DNA of 64,000 nt, from assembly GCA_965116595.1 (NCBI GenBank), contig OZ220708.1, positions 744,001 to 808,000 on the forward strand. The letters run 5' to 3'. Of this stretch, positions 16,823-25,514 are shown piece by piece. The position numbers were made by a program, and so were the translations under genes. This stretch comes from G963663315 sp963668255. GTDB lineage: Bacteria; Pseudomonadota; Gammaproteobacteria; Arenicellales; Poriferihabitantaceae. Below the pieces are notes generated by a model. The model did not search any database. It worked only from the letters and a program-made list of their open reading frames with translations, and was not told the DNA's origin. Positions within the stretch are counted from its first letter, which is position 1. Every line of letters begins with the position of its first letter.

Positions 16823-17710
16823 ATGGCTGATCTGCCCAATAACTTCTGGAGTGGCTGGATCATTGTAATCACAACCGTCTCCCTGCTTGGGCTGGTCTGG
16901 CTGGTGATTACCAGTTACTTCTTCCAGAACGAGAGCGCAGAAGAGCACGGCAGCGAAGAAGGCCCGGTTTGGGATGAAAATTTGCGCGAAGGCAACACCG
17001 CCCCGCCGCTGTGGTGGTTCTGGCTGATTCTGGGTATCCTGATTTTTTCTGTTGTATACCTGATGCTGTACCCCGGCATGGGCGCCTGGAAAAGCATGCT
17101 GGAGTGGTCACAGGACAGTCGGCTGGAATCCAGCTATGACAACTACAACGATCAGTTTCTACACAAGAGGGAGGTTATCGCACAACGCTCGATAGCGGAT
17201 CTGCAAAATGATATTCCTCTGATGGATACGGCGCAAGGCATCTTTGCCCGTAATTGTGTCGTATGCCATGGCCCCGGCGGCCGCGGACAGGCCTCCTTGT
17301 TCCCCAACTTGAAAGACATCGACTGGCAGTGGGGAGGGACGCCAGAACAGGTCGAACAAACCATCAGACAGGGCAGGATTGCCGGCATGGCCGGTTGGCA
17401 GGATGCATTGGGGGATCAAGGCGTGGTACAAGTCACCGAATATGTCTTGACCATGGCAGACAAATCGGCAGAACCACACCCCGGAAAGGGCAGGTATTTA
17501 CAATTCTGCGCTGTATGTCATGGCGCCGAGGGTAACGGCAATGAGCAGTTGGGCGCCCCGAAACTCAACGATAATATCTGGCTGTACGGCGGTTCATTCG
17601 ACGATGTCAGGGAATCGATATCCGAAGGAAGACAAGGAATCATGCCCGCCTTTGAAGGGCGTCTGGACGATGCCCAGATAAAGTTACTGGTTGCCTGGCT
17701 GGCTCGCTGA
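16823..17710 (+). CDS. ccoP: Cytochrome cbb3 oxidase diheme c subunit III
   Basis: A 295-residue protein with two N-terminal membrane helices (the second after NTAPPLWWFWLILGIL) and two cytochrome c domains carrying CVVCHG (about residue 150) and CAVCHG (about 231). It accepts electrons from soluble or membrane cytochromes and feeds CcoO. The two-helix N-terminus matches the proteobacterial form. It ends the operon; the next gene is convergent, with a gap of only two bases. Confidence 0.97.
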   Translation: MADLPNNFWSGWIIVITTVSLLGLVWLVITSYFFQNESAEEHGSEEGPVWDENLREGNTAPPLWWFWLILGILIFSVVYLMLYPGMGAWKSMLEWSQDSRLESSYDNYNDQFLHKREVIAQRSIADLQNDIPLMDTAQGIFARNCVVCHGPGGRGQASLFPNLKDIDWQWGGTPEQVEQTIRQGRIAGMAGWQDALGDQGVVQVTEYVLTMADKSAEPHPGKGRYLQFCAVCHGAEGNGNEQLGAPKLNDNIWLYGGSFDDVRESISEGRQGIMPAFEGRLDDAQIKLLVAWLAR

Positions 17711-17712
17711 AA

Positions 17713-18651
17713 TCAAGTCATGGGTTGATCCACCGGGATCACGTCAGGGAAGCCATCGGCCCGCAACTCATCACCGGCCTCCTCTTCCAGCATTTTGACC
17801 ACGTGCGGTGTCCAGGCATCGCCGCCATACTGGTCCCTGGATGCCTCGAACAGCGACTTGACCAGATGGGTCAGCTTGAGCGGCACTTGATACTTCTCCC
17901 CCAGATCGACCACAAACCCCAGGTCCTTCAATCCGAGATCGGTGGTAAACCCGGTGTTCAATGATCCATTCAGGATAACCGGCGCCCAGTCCTCAAATTC
18001 ACGGCTGGTCCCGGAGCTCGCGCAAATGGCCTGATAACACTTCGCCAGATCCAGCCCTCCTTTTTTCGCCAGCATCAATGCCTCGCCTGCCGCCACCAGG
18101 TCAACCAGGCACAATAAATTGGAAATCACCTTGATCAGGGACGCGCTGCCAATATCTCCGGTATGGATGACCTGGCCTGTCAACAGCTCAAAAAGCGGCA
18201 GATACCGCTCGAATAACGCCCTCTCCCCGCCAACCAACACCGTCATTTCCCCTTTTGCGGCCCGATGTACACCGCCTGTCAACGGGGCTTCCAGCAGCGC
18301 GACCCCGTTCGCTGCCGAGACTTCCTGCATTTTCCTGATCTCGTCGACGCCGGTCGTGCTCATTTCGATCCATGTGCTGCCCAGGCGCATGGCTGCCAGA
18401 GCGCCGCTTCCGCCCGTCATGGCCTTCCCGGATGCGGCGGGAGACGGCAGACAGGTGATCACGGGGTCACACCTTTTCGCCAAATCCGCAACAGAAGCGG
18501 ACGCAGCAGCGCCTTGCCGGACCAGGCTGCTCGCTTTGGACGGGTCGAGGTCAAATACCACGATTGACTGATTCGCTTTCAGCGCCACCGACGCAAGCCG
18601 GGCGCCGAGCTGTCCCAGGCCGATAAACCCCGGATTCATTGCCGGATTCAT
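17713..18651 (-). CDS. Beta-hydroxyacid dehydrogenase (3-hydroxyisobutyrate dehydrogenase family)
   Basis: A 312-residue NAD(P)-dependent dehydrogenase. The N-terminal dinucleotide motif is GFIGLGQLGARLA, the substrate-binding signature region is LEAPLTGGVHRAAKGEMTVL, and the catalytic lysine lies in SLIKVISNLL. Members reduce or oxidise short beta-hydroxyacids such as 3-hydroxyisobutyrate, tartronate semialdehyde or 2-hydroxy-3-oxopropionate. I chose ATG 18651; ATG 18639 or TTG 18660 are possible. It lies 42 bp downstream of the BKACE gene on the same strand, so the pair may form a short catabolic operon. The substrate is not determined. Confidence 0.82.
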   Translation of the reverse strand: MNPAMNPGFIGLGQLGARLASVALKANQSIVVFDLDPSKASSLVRQGAAASASVADLAKRCDPVITCLPSPAASGKAMTGGSGALAAMRLGSTWIEMSTTGVDEIRKMQEVSAANGVALLEAPLTGGVHRAAKGEMTVLVGGERALFERYLPLFELLTGQVIHTGDIGSASLIKVISNLLCLVDLVAAGEALMLAKKGGLDLAKCYQAICASSGTSREFEDWAPVILNGSLNTGFTTDLGLKDLGFVVDLGEKYQVPLKLTHLVKSLFEASRDQYGGDAWTPHVVKMLEEEAGDELRADGFPDVIPVDQPMT

Positions 18652-18693
18652 TGGGGGCAATTTCGCGGAATCAGGAACAGGGATTGAATTTCG

Positions 18694-19578
18694 CTATTTC
18701 TTTTTCAGACCGATTTTCGCCCTGGCTTCATCGGCAGACAATGCGCGCCCGCCCAGTCTGTTTATGATCTCAACCGCTCGTTGCACCAATTGACCGTTGG
18801 TTGCCAACACGCCGCGGTCCAGGTAAATGTTGTCTTCGAGACCGACCCGGACATTGCCGCCCAGCACCATGGCCTGGGCGACCATCGGCATTTGCATTCT
18901 GGAAATACCGAATCCGGCCCACACCGCATTATCCGGTAGCGCTTGTTTCATAGCCGCCATGGTTTCGGTGTCGGCTCCTGCGCCCCATGGGATGCCGAGA
19001 CAAATCTGAAACATCGGCGGAGCGTCGATCAATCCTTCGTCGACCAATGATCTGGCCAACCGGATCTGGCCGAGGTCGAATACCTCCAGTTCAGGTTTGA
19101 CCCCGAGTTGCTGGGTCATTTCCGCCATCCTCCTCAAATAAGCGGGCGTATTCAGATACAGGTCATTCGCGTTTCCGAAAATCATGGCGCCGCAGTCCAG
19201 GCTGCAAATATCCGGCATGCATTCAACCACGTGGGCGAGTCTCTCTTCTGGCCCAACCATGTCCGTACCGGGTCCCGGCATCGAGGGGTCTTCCTCACTC
19301 GGCACCCAGTCTCCCCCCATTCCCGCGGTCAGGTTAATGACGACATCAACCCCACTGTCCCTTATACGCTCCACTGTTTCCCGGAACAGCCCCACATCCC
19401 TCGACCCCTGTCCGGTTTCCGGGTCACGCACATGAACATGCGCAATCGCGGCGCCCGCTTTGGCAGCCTCGATTGCCGCGTCGGCAATCTGTTCCGGTGT
19501 CACCGGCACCTTGTCACTTCGCCCTGTGGTATCGCCTGCCCCGGTTACCGCACAGGTTATGATCACTTCGCTATTCAT
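18694..19578 (-). CDS. Beta-keto acid cleavage enzyme (BKACE, DUF849), possibly 3-dehydrocarnitine cleaving
   Basis: A 294-residue TIM-barrel enzyme of the Kce/BKACE family. It has the start VIITCAVTGAGDT, the zinc-binding HVHVRD motif (His47, His49), VVINLTAGMGGD, and the downstream SLDCGAMIFGN and VRVGLEDNIYLDRG blocks. BKACE enzymes condense a beta-keto acid with acetyl-CoA to give acetoacetate and a new CoA ester. One known member acts on 3-dehydrocarnitine, giving betainyl-CoA. The carnitine dehydrogenase-like gene at 1.7 kb makes that a reasonable guess, though the two genes are 17 kb apart. Other substrates in the family include 3-keto-5-aminohexanoate and dehydro-amino acid derivatives. 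Confidence 0.85.
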   Translation of the reverse strand: MNSEVIITCAVTGAGDTTGRSDKVPVTPEQIADAAIEAAKAGAAIAHVHVRDPETGQGSRDVGLFRETVERIRDSGVDVVINLTAGMGGDWVPSEEDPSMPGPGTDMVGPEERLAHVVECMPDICSLDCGAMIFGNANDLYLNTPAYLRRMAEMTQQLGVKPELEVFDLGQIRLARSLVDEGLIDAPPMFQICLGIPWGAGADTETMAAMKQALPDNAVWAGFGISRMQMPMVAQAMVLGGNVRVGLEDNIYLDRGVLATNGQLVQRAVEIINRLGGRALSADEARAKIGLKKK

Positions 19579-19637
19579 ATCGATGATTACCCGTATGTAA
19601 AGCGGGCATTCTATCAGATCAGATTATTGAAAAAGCA

Positions 19638-20414
19638 TCATCTGGAAATGTTTTCAAGCTGCTTGCTGATCGCATTCAGCTTTGCCACTATTTCGTTTTG
19701 CCGGGCCTTGAGATCCGCCAATTCAGCATTTTGATCCCCTTCATGCTCGGCTTGCATCGCAGACACAATGATCCCGATAAACAGATTCAACACCGTAAAC
19801 GATGTGCACAATATGAATACTACAAAAAAGATCCAGGCCATCGGAAATACTTCCATCACGGGCCTCACAATGCCCATCGACCAACTCTCCAGGGTCATGA
19901 TCTGGAACAACGAGTAAGCGGACAATCCAAGTGAACCAAACCAGTCCGGGAAATCACCTCCATACAGCTTCGTCGCCATTACAGAAAACACATAAAAAAC
20001 CAGCAACAACAAACAGGTTATGGACCCCATTCCGGGTAATGCCGCAACCAGCCCTCCCACAACCCGTTTAAGAGACGGCACAACACTGATCAGGCGGAGC
20101 ACCCTCAAAATCCGGAGCGCTCTCAATATGGAAAGATTTCCACTGACTGGAATCAACGAAATGGAAACCACCAGGAAATCGAAAATCCTCCACGGGTCGT
20201 GGAAGAATCTGGATCGATAAACAAACATTTTAGCCAAAACTTCGACGGTGAATATCCCCAGAATGAACTTGTCCAGAATGATCAGGGCCGTCCCCATCCG
20301 GCTCATCAAACCGGCATTGGTCTCCATCCCCAGGATAATCCCGTTAATCACGATCAGCGCAATAATGAAAATCTCAAACTTGCGGCTTTCCAGTAATACT
20401 TTCATATTTTTCAT
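19638..20414 (-). CDS. Bacterial voltage-gated sodium channel (NaChBac/NavAb family)
   Basis: A protein of about 258 residues with six membrane segments. The S4 voltage sensor shows arginines at every third position (LRALRILRVLRLISVVPSLK). The pore carries the selectivity filter TLESWSMG, identical in that stretch to my recollection of NavAb. S6 runs through FIGIIVSAMQAEHEG into a C-terminal helix rich in E, K and Q that should form the tetrameric coiled coil. It should conduct Na+ across the inner membrane as a homotetramer. Starts at ATG 20414 or 20405 are both plausible. Neighbours give no clear functional link. Confidence 0.92.
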   Translation of the reverse strand: MKNMKVLLESRKFEIFIIALIVINGIILGMETNAGLMSRMGTALIILDKFILGIFTVEVLAKMFVYRSRFFHDPWRIFDFLVVSISLIPVSGNLSILRALRILRVLRLISVVPSLKRVVGGLVAALPGMGSITCLLLLVFYVFSVMATKLYGGDFPDWFGSLGLSAYSLFQIMTLESWSMGIVRPVMEVFPMAWIFFVVFILCTSFTVLNLFIGIIVSAMQAEHEGDQNAELADLKARQNEIVAKLNAISKQLENISR

Positions 20415-20573
20415 ATCTTTTCTGTTTCTTTTGTTAAGACTGTCACCTTGTTGCACGCCTTATGTCCGTTTGTGGACTTGACCCGCCACTCTCCGTTACC
20501 TGTGGAAATTTTCTCAAACTGAAGGTATGATTGGATGCATGCCATGAATAATTGATCGGAGTCCCCGGATACA

Positions 20574-20900
20574 TTGATCAGGAACATAAAATTTCAGATT
20601 GGCCAGGTAGTGCGCCACCAGGTTTATGGTTTCCGCGGTGTCATATTCGACGTGGATTCAGAATATAATAATACGGAAGAATGGTATCAATCCATACCGG
20701 AGACAGTAAGACCCCACAAAGATCAGCCTTTTTATCATTTGCTCGCTGAAAATCAGGACACTCAGTATATCGCCTACGTATCAGAGCAAAACCTGCAAAT
20801 TGATGATAGCGGCCTGCCTGTCAGTCATCCCCAGGTGGATGACATATTTGAGAAAACTGAAAACGGCCACTATACCGTTCGTTACAACCGGACTCACTGA
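20574..20900 (+). CDS. hspQ: Heat shock protein HspQ (hemimethylated DNA-binding YccV-like)
   Basis: A 108-residue protein of the HspQ family. The N-terminal block IKFQIGQVVRHQVYGFRGVI and the following DVDSEY are diagnostic, as is QPFYHLLAENQD. HspQ is a small beta-rich protein that in enterobacteria acts as a Lon specificity factor and is heat induced. The only suitable start is TTG 20574. It converges on the MFS gene 20 bp away. Confidence 0.88.
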   Translation: MIRNIKFQIGQVVRHQVYGFRGVIFDVDSEYNNTEEWYQSIPETVRPHKDQPFYHLLAENQDTQYIAYVSEQNLQIDDSGLPVSHPQVDDIFEKTENGHYTVRYNRTH

Positions 20901-20919
20901 AAACATCCATTCTACACAT

Positions 20920-22074
20920 CTATTCCCGGCGTTTGGCCAGATAGATGCCCCGCCACACCAGGCCTGCCGCCAACATCAGATAGACCACTACCAGATGCAG
21001 GGGCAGTCCGTGGTGACCGAATCCCTCCATTGCCAGCCCGCCGGACACCGAGCCTAAAAGCGCGCCCACACCCCACATCAGCGCGAATGCAGCGGATCCG
21101 TTTATCAGATCCACCCCCTCAAACCGATCTCCCAGCGAAGTCAGCGTTACGGTATAGACTCCATAACCGGTAGTCCCCGCCAAAATTATCACAGGCCACA
21201 TCAACAGGGTTCCCATCACAGTTGGCAGGATTAACAGCATCAGTGATGTAACCAGCGCACAACCCCCCAATACCAGTCGATGGGGAAATTTATCCGCCAA
21301 CCAGCCAACAGGGAACTGTAATACCGTATTACCGACGATCAACGCCGTGAGCAGCAAAGCTGAAACAGTCAGTGTCAAACCGGATTGAATCCCATAGACG
21401 GGTAGCAGTGACAGCGTTGCCGCGTCAAAAATGGCAAACGCAAAAACACAGGCCAATAACATGGGAGCCATCGGTGCAAAATCAATAATGCCTGTCTTTC
21501 TGGATTTTTCCTGGGTCGTGAGCTTCCCTTCCCGCAGCAGACAAAGCGGCAACACACCCAGCAAAATCACAATCCCGCCAGCAATGAACGGCGTCCAGCC
21601 CTGTATGCCTATCCAGCTTATTATGGCGGGGCCGGCGCCAAAACTGGCCGACAGAACACTGCTGTAGATTGCAACAATTTTCCCTCTATGAGCGCTGCCT
21701 GCAAACTTGACTATCCACATTTCGCTCAACACAAACAGCGTGGAAATCGACATTCCCTGAAGTGTACGCAGGATGAACCAGGATTCCAGGGTGTCGAAAA
21801 CCTTATAACTGATCACCAGGATACTGGTTGCCAGGGCCGCTGCAATGGCGACATTTCGCGACCCGAATTTTCTGGCTGCAATCGGAATCACCGGCGAAAA
21901 CAGCAGGATTCCAATTGGCATCATTGCCGAATTTATGCCTATCATCCTGGCGGAAACTCCTCTCGACTCCAGGATCAGTGACAACAGGGGATAAGTCATG
22001 CCGAATGCCAGACCGAACACACAAATGGCCGCACATGCTGCAACCAGATTGCGTAAATTCATTGACGAAACCAT
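20920..22074 (-). CDS. MFS transporter (YcaD-like)
   Basis: A 384-residue protein with 12 predicted membrane helices. It starts MVSSMNLRNLVAACAAICV and has the loop 2-3 and loop 8-9 signatures (FGSRNVAIAAALATS, VGWLADKFPHRLVLGG) of major facilitator sugar/drug transporters in the YcaD/Bcr range. The ATG follows the prmC stop immediately, so it is probably the last gene of the hemA-prfA-prmC transcript. The substrate is unknown. Confidence 0.8.
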   Translation of the reverse strand: MVSSMNLRNLVAACAAICVFGLAFGMTYPLLSLILESRGVSARMIGINSAMMPIGILLFSPVIPIAARKFGSRNVAIAAALATSILVISYKVFDTLESWFILRTLQGMSISTLFVLSEMWIVKFAGSAHRGKIVAIYSSVLSASFGAGPAIISWIGIQGWTPFIAGGIVILLGVLPLCLLREGKLTTQEKSRKTGIIDFAPMAPMLLACVFAFAIFDAATLSLLPVYGIQSGLTLTVSALLLTALIVGNTVLQFPVGWLADKFPHRLVLGGCALVTSLMLLILPTVMGTLLMWPVIILAGTTGYGVYTVTLTSLGDRFEGVDLINGSAAFALMWGVGALLGSVSGGLAMEGFGHHGLPLHLVVVYLMLAAGLVWRGIYLAKRRE

Positions 22075-22941
22075 CTATGAATCGACCGCCTGGCGAGTCT
22101 TGACATCGTCCAACCAGCATCCTTCAGTAACCCGGTCATTGCCATCCAGATCCTTGTGTGTGACCACCCTGGAAAACCCCCTGTCGATCATTTTCTCTCT
22201 CACCTGGCTCGCCTGCAGGTAGCCGTGTTCAAGTATCAGCCAGCCCCGGCATTCAAGGAATCCGGGGGCGGCTTCAACAATTTCGCTTAACGAAGCGAAT
22301 CCCTGGTTCTCTGCGACCAATGCGCTGGTCGGCTCAAAACGCAAGTCACCCTGGGTCAGGTGAATATCATCAGGCGCAATATAAGGCGGATTAGAGCAAA
22401 TCAGGTCAAACCGGCCTTCTTCGATACGATCGAACCAGTTGCTATTTATCCACTGAATATTTTTCAACCCGAGGTTCTGTTGATTGGATTTTGCGACCTC
22501 AAGCGGAGACTCGTTCAGATCTGTTGCAACGATCTCGGCTCCGGGCAATTCCGAAGCCAATGCCAGAGCCACTGCACCGCTGCCCGTACCCGGTTCGAGA
22601 ATTCTCGGCTTGTCGATCCCGGCTACCGCGGACAGGGATCTTTCGACCAGTAGTTCCGTCTCGTGTCTGGGAATCAACACCCTGTCATCCACTGTCAGAT
22701 CCAGCGACCAGAATTCCCGGGAACGCGTAATATACGCAATCGGAGCGCCTCTCATGCGCATCGATACCAGTGATTTGAATTCTTCTTCCTCTTTCCCGGA
22801 TAGTTGTCGGTCGCCGTTCGCGATCAGGGATGCCAAATCAATACCGAGCAGATAACACAGGATTATCTTCGAATCCGGGGCGCCGCTCCCAACCGACGAC
22901 AATTGCCTGTCAGACCAGCGCAACCACTCATCGACTGTCAT
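22075..22941 (-). CDS. prmC: Peptide chain release factor N5-glutamine methyltransferase
   Basis: A 288-residue SAM-dependent methyltransferase. The N-terminal helical domain is followed by LIPRHETELLVE, the SAM motif ILEPGTGSGAVALALA and the catalytic SNPPYIA motif. PrmC methylates the glutamine of the GGQ motif in RF1 and RF2. It lies 32 bp downstream of prfA, its substrate gene, in the common gammaproteobacterial order hemA-prfA-prmC. Confidence 0.95.
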   Translation of the reverse strand: MTVDEWLRWSDRQLSSVGSGAPDSKIILCYLLGIDLASLIANGDRQLSGKEEEEFKSLVSMRMRGAPIAYITRSREFWSLDLTVDDRVLIPRHETELLVERSLSAVAGIDKPRILEPGTGSGAVALALASELPGAEIVATDLNESPLEVAKSNQQNLGLKNIQWINSNWFDRIEEGRFDLICSNPPYIAPDDIHLTQGDLRFEPTSALVAENQGFASLSEIVEAAPGFLECRGWLILEHGYLQASQVREKMIDRGFSRVVTHKDLDGNDRVTEGCWLDDVKTRQAVDS

Positions 22942-22973
22942 CGTGTCAAAGCCGACAAGAGACTGACAGGCCT

Positions 22974-24059
22974 TCAGGCCTGATCCAAATCTGCCAAAAG
23001 GTGTGCCTGATGTTCGGATATCAACGGCACAATAACCAGATCGACACGTCCCTTGAGCACTTCATCCAGCTTGTACAATGTCAGGTTGATGCGATGGTCT
23101 GTGATTCTCCCCTGTGGGAAATTATAGGTCCGGATACGTTCAGACCGATCACCACTGCCCACCAATGACTTTCGGGTACTGGCCTGTTCACGCTGCTGCT
23201 GTTGAATTTGTGCTTCCAGCAAGCGGGATTTCAACACAGCCATTGCACGCGCCCGATTCTTGTGCTGAGACCGTTCATCCTGACATTCGACCACAACCCC
23301 GGTAGGCAAATGGGTGAGGCGTATGGCAGAATCAGTTTTATTGACATGCTGTCCCCCTGCCCCGGAAGCCCTGAACGTATCGACACGAATATCCGATGGG
23401 TCAATCTCGATTTCATCCATTTCATCCGCTTCCGGCATGACTGCAACCGTACACGCGGAAGTGTGAATACGACCCTGAGACTCGGTTTCCGGTACACGCT
23501 GCACCCGGTGGGCGCCCGATTCAAATTTCAGTCTTGAATAAGCGCCCAACCCCTCGATTCTGGCGATAATTTCCTTGTATCCACCATGTTCACCTTCACT
23601 GCTGCTCATCACCTCTACTTTCCACTTACAACTTTCTGCATAGGAGTAATACATTTTATAAAGGTCGCCGGCGAACAGCGCAGCCTCATCTCCGCCGGTT
23701 CCTGCCCTGATCTCAAGAAATATATTTCTGGAATCATTCGGGTTCCTGGTCAGCAAAAGCTGCTGCAGGCTGCTTTCGCATGTCTCCATCGATTGCTCCA
23801 GGGTGGGTAGTTCCTCCCTCGCCATGCCCCGGATCAGGCTGTCTGAATCTTCCAGCATTGTTCTGGTTTCTGTCATTTCATCATCCAGCTTCCGCCAGGT
23901 TTCAAACGTTTTGACAATAGGCAGTATTTCCGACAATTCGATCGACAATTTGCGAAACTGGTTCTGGTCGGAAATAATATCGGGATCAGACAAAAGTACA
24001 TTGATCTCTTCATGACGATCAACAACCTGAAGTAACTTTTGTTTGGTGGAAGAATGCAT
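22974..24059 (-). CDS. prfA: Peptide chain release factor 1
   Basis: A 361-residue class I release factor of normal length. It has the stop-codon reading tripeptide context RVPETESQG (PET, as in RF1) and the peptidyl-hydrolase motif GAGGQHVNKTDS, whose Gln is the PrmC target. It terminates translation at UAA and UAG. It is 24 bp downstream of hemA. Confidence 0.97.
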   Translation of the reverse strand: MHSSTKQKLLQVVDRHEEINVLLSDPDIISDQNQFRKLSIELSEILPIVKTFETWRKLDDEMTETRTMLEDSDSLIRGMAREELPTLEQSMETCESSLQQLLLTRNPNDSRNIFLEIRAGTGGDEAALFAGDLYKMYYSYAESCKWKVEVMSSSEGEHGGYKEIIARIEGLGAYSRLKFESGAHRVQRVPETESQGRIHTSACTVAVMPEADEMDEIEIDPSDIRVDTFRASGAGGQHVNKTDSAIRLTHLPTGVVVECQDERSQHKNRARAMAVLKSRLLEAQIQQQQREQASTRKSLVGSGDRSERIRTYNFPQGRITDHRINLTLYKLDEVLKGRVDLVIVPLISEHQAHLLADLDQA

Positions 24060-24083
24060 TGCAGGACTGCGACAGGAAATTGA

Positions 24084-25331
24084 TTATAGATTGAACAGCT
24101 TCCTGGCTGCTGCTATCACGCTTTCATCCCCTTCAATATCAGCCTGATTGATGACCTGACTGGGGTGATGGGCTACCTTGTTGGTCAGGTCGCGTGCAAG
24201 CTGCTCAACCACCCGGGCAGGATCCGTACCATTTTCCAATCTCTTGAGTGCGCGCTCAAGTTCTGCCTGCTTCAACTCGTCAAGCCCTTCCCGGAAAGAT
24301 TTAATGGCCGGAACCGAATGCAGGGAACGCATCCAGCGCATGAATTTGACGACCTGGAAGTCGATAATGTTTTCGGCTTCTTTTGAGGCCTGCAAGCGCA
24401 TCGACCGGTTCTCATCGACAATCGACTTCAAGTCATCAACAGTATACAGATACGCATCTTTCAACCGGGCCACCTCTGCCTCGACGTCACGTGGCACAGC
24501 AAGGTCAAGAATGAACATCGGAGCATGTTTCCTTTTCCTCAACGCGGCTTCGATTGCGCCTTTCCCGAGTATCGGCAAAGTGCTGGCAGTCGAGGTCACA
24601 ACTATATCCGCTTCTGGCAATCGATCCGGAATTTGTGCCAGGGAGATCGCCTCACTACCCACTTCCCTGACCAGTGTCTGTGCTTTTTTTACCGAACGAT
24701 TGGCAATAATAATGTACCGAACCTGATTCTGCTTTAGATGACGGGCAACCAGTTCTATCATTTCTCCGGCGCCAATCAATAACACCGTTTGATCTTCGAG
24801 TCGAGTAAAAACCCGTTTTGCCAGGCTGACCCCCGAATATGCTACGGAAACCGCATTGGCGCCAATATTGGTATCTGTCCTGACCAGTTTGGCCACACTG
24901 AAGGTGTGCTGGAACAGTCGATTCAGAATCTTGCCGGTGGCGCCGACCCTGGCTGCCGTCTGAAACGCATCTTTCATCTGGCCGAGGATCTGGGGTTCAC
25001 CCAGCACCATCGAATCAAGACCGGATGCCACCCTGAAGGCATGCTTGACGGCTTCTTCGTTGGGAAACTGATAGACGATCTCTTTCAGGATTGAAGGTTC
25101 AAGCCCGCTGTAGCCGGACAACCAGGCAAGAATCTCCCCTCGGTTATCCTGCTCCTGCCTGCAGTAGATTTCAGTACGATTGCATGTGGACAAAATGGTA
25201 GCTTCACTGGCGCCGACTGTTTCGGTCAGTTCAGTGAGCGCCTGCTGGATCAGGTCTGAACTGAACGCGGCCCTCTCCCTCACTTCGATGGGAGCAGTAT
25301 TATGATTCAGGCCTAATGCCAGCAGGTGCAT
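24084..25331 (-). CDS. hemA: Glutamyl-tRNA reductase
   Basis: A 415-residue enzyme that reduces glutamyl-tRNA to glutamate-1-semialdehyde, the first step of C5-pathway heme synthesis. It has the N-terminal GLNHNTAPIEVRE motif, the catalytic cysteine in TILSTCNRTEIY, the SGLDSMVLGEPQILGQ signature and the NADPH-binding VLLIGAGEM. It heads the hemA-prfA-prmC operon. The 183-bp gap to the divergent TPR gene contains AT-rich promoter-like sequence (around 25400-25440), but no confident boxes. Confidence 0.97.
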   Translation of the reverse strand: MHLLALGLNHNTAPIEVRERAAFSSDLIQQALTELTETVGASEATILSTCNRTEIYCRQEQDNRGEILAWLSGYSGLEPSILKEIVYQFPNEEAVKHAFRVASGLDSMVLGEPQILGQMKDAFQTAARVGATGKILNRLFQHTFSVAKLVRTDTNIGANAVSVAYSGVSLAKRVFTRLEDQTVLLIGAGEMIELVARHLKQNQVRYIIIANRSVKKAQTLVREVGSEAISLAQIPDRLPEADIVVTSTASTLPILGKGAIEAALRKRKHAPMFILDLAVPRDVEAEVARLKDAYLYTVDDLKSIVDENRSMRLQASKEAENIIDFQVVKFMRWMRSLHSVPAIKSFREGLDELKQAELERALKRLENGTDPARVVEQLARDLTNKVAHHPSQVINQADIEGDESVIAAARKLFNL

Positions 25332-25514
25332 GGTTCAGATTGAGCTAAATGGAAAAGTTTTGTCGGATTCCGGTAAAATCAGGGTGCAATAGATGTTGCA
25401 ATTCAATTGGTACAGTCGCATATTATATTCCGGTTCGATAAATAAATCCCTGCGAACCTGTATGCGAATCGCTGTCAGGCTCAAGTCCATGATCTTACGA
25501 TCCATCAAATATTA

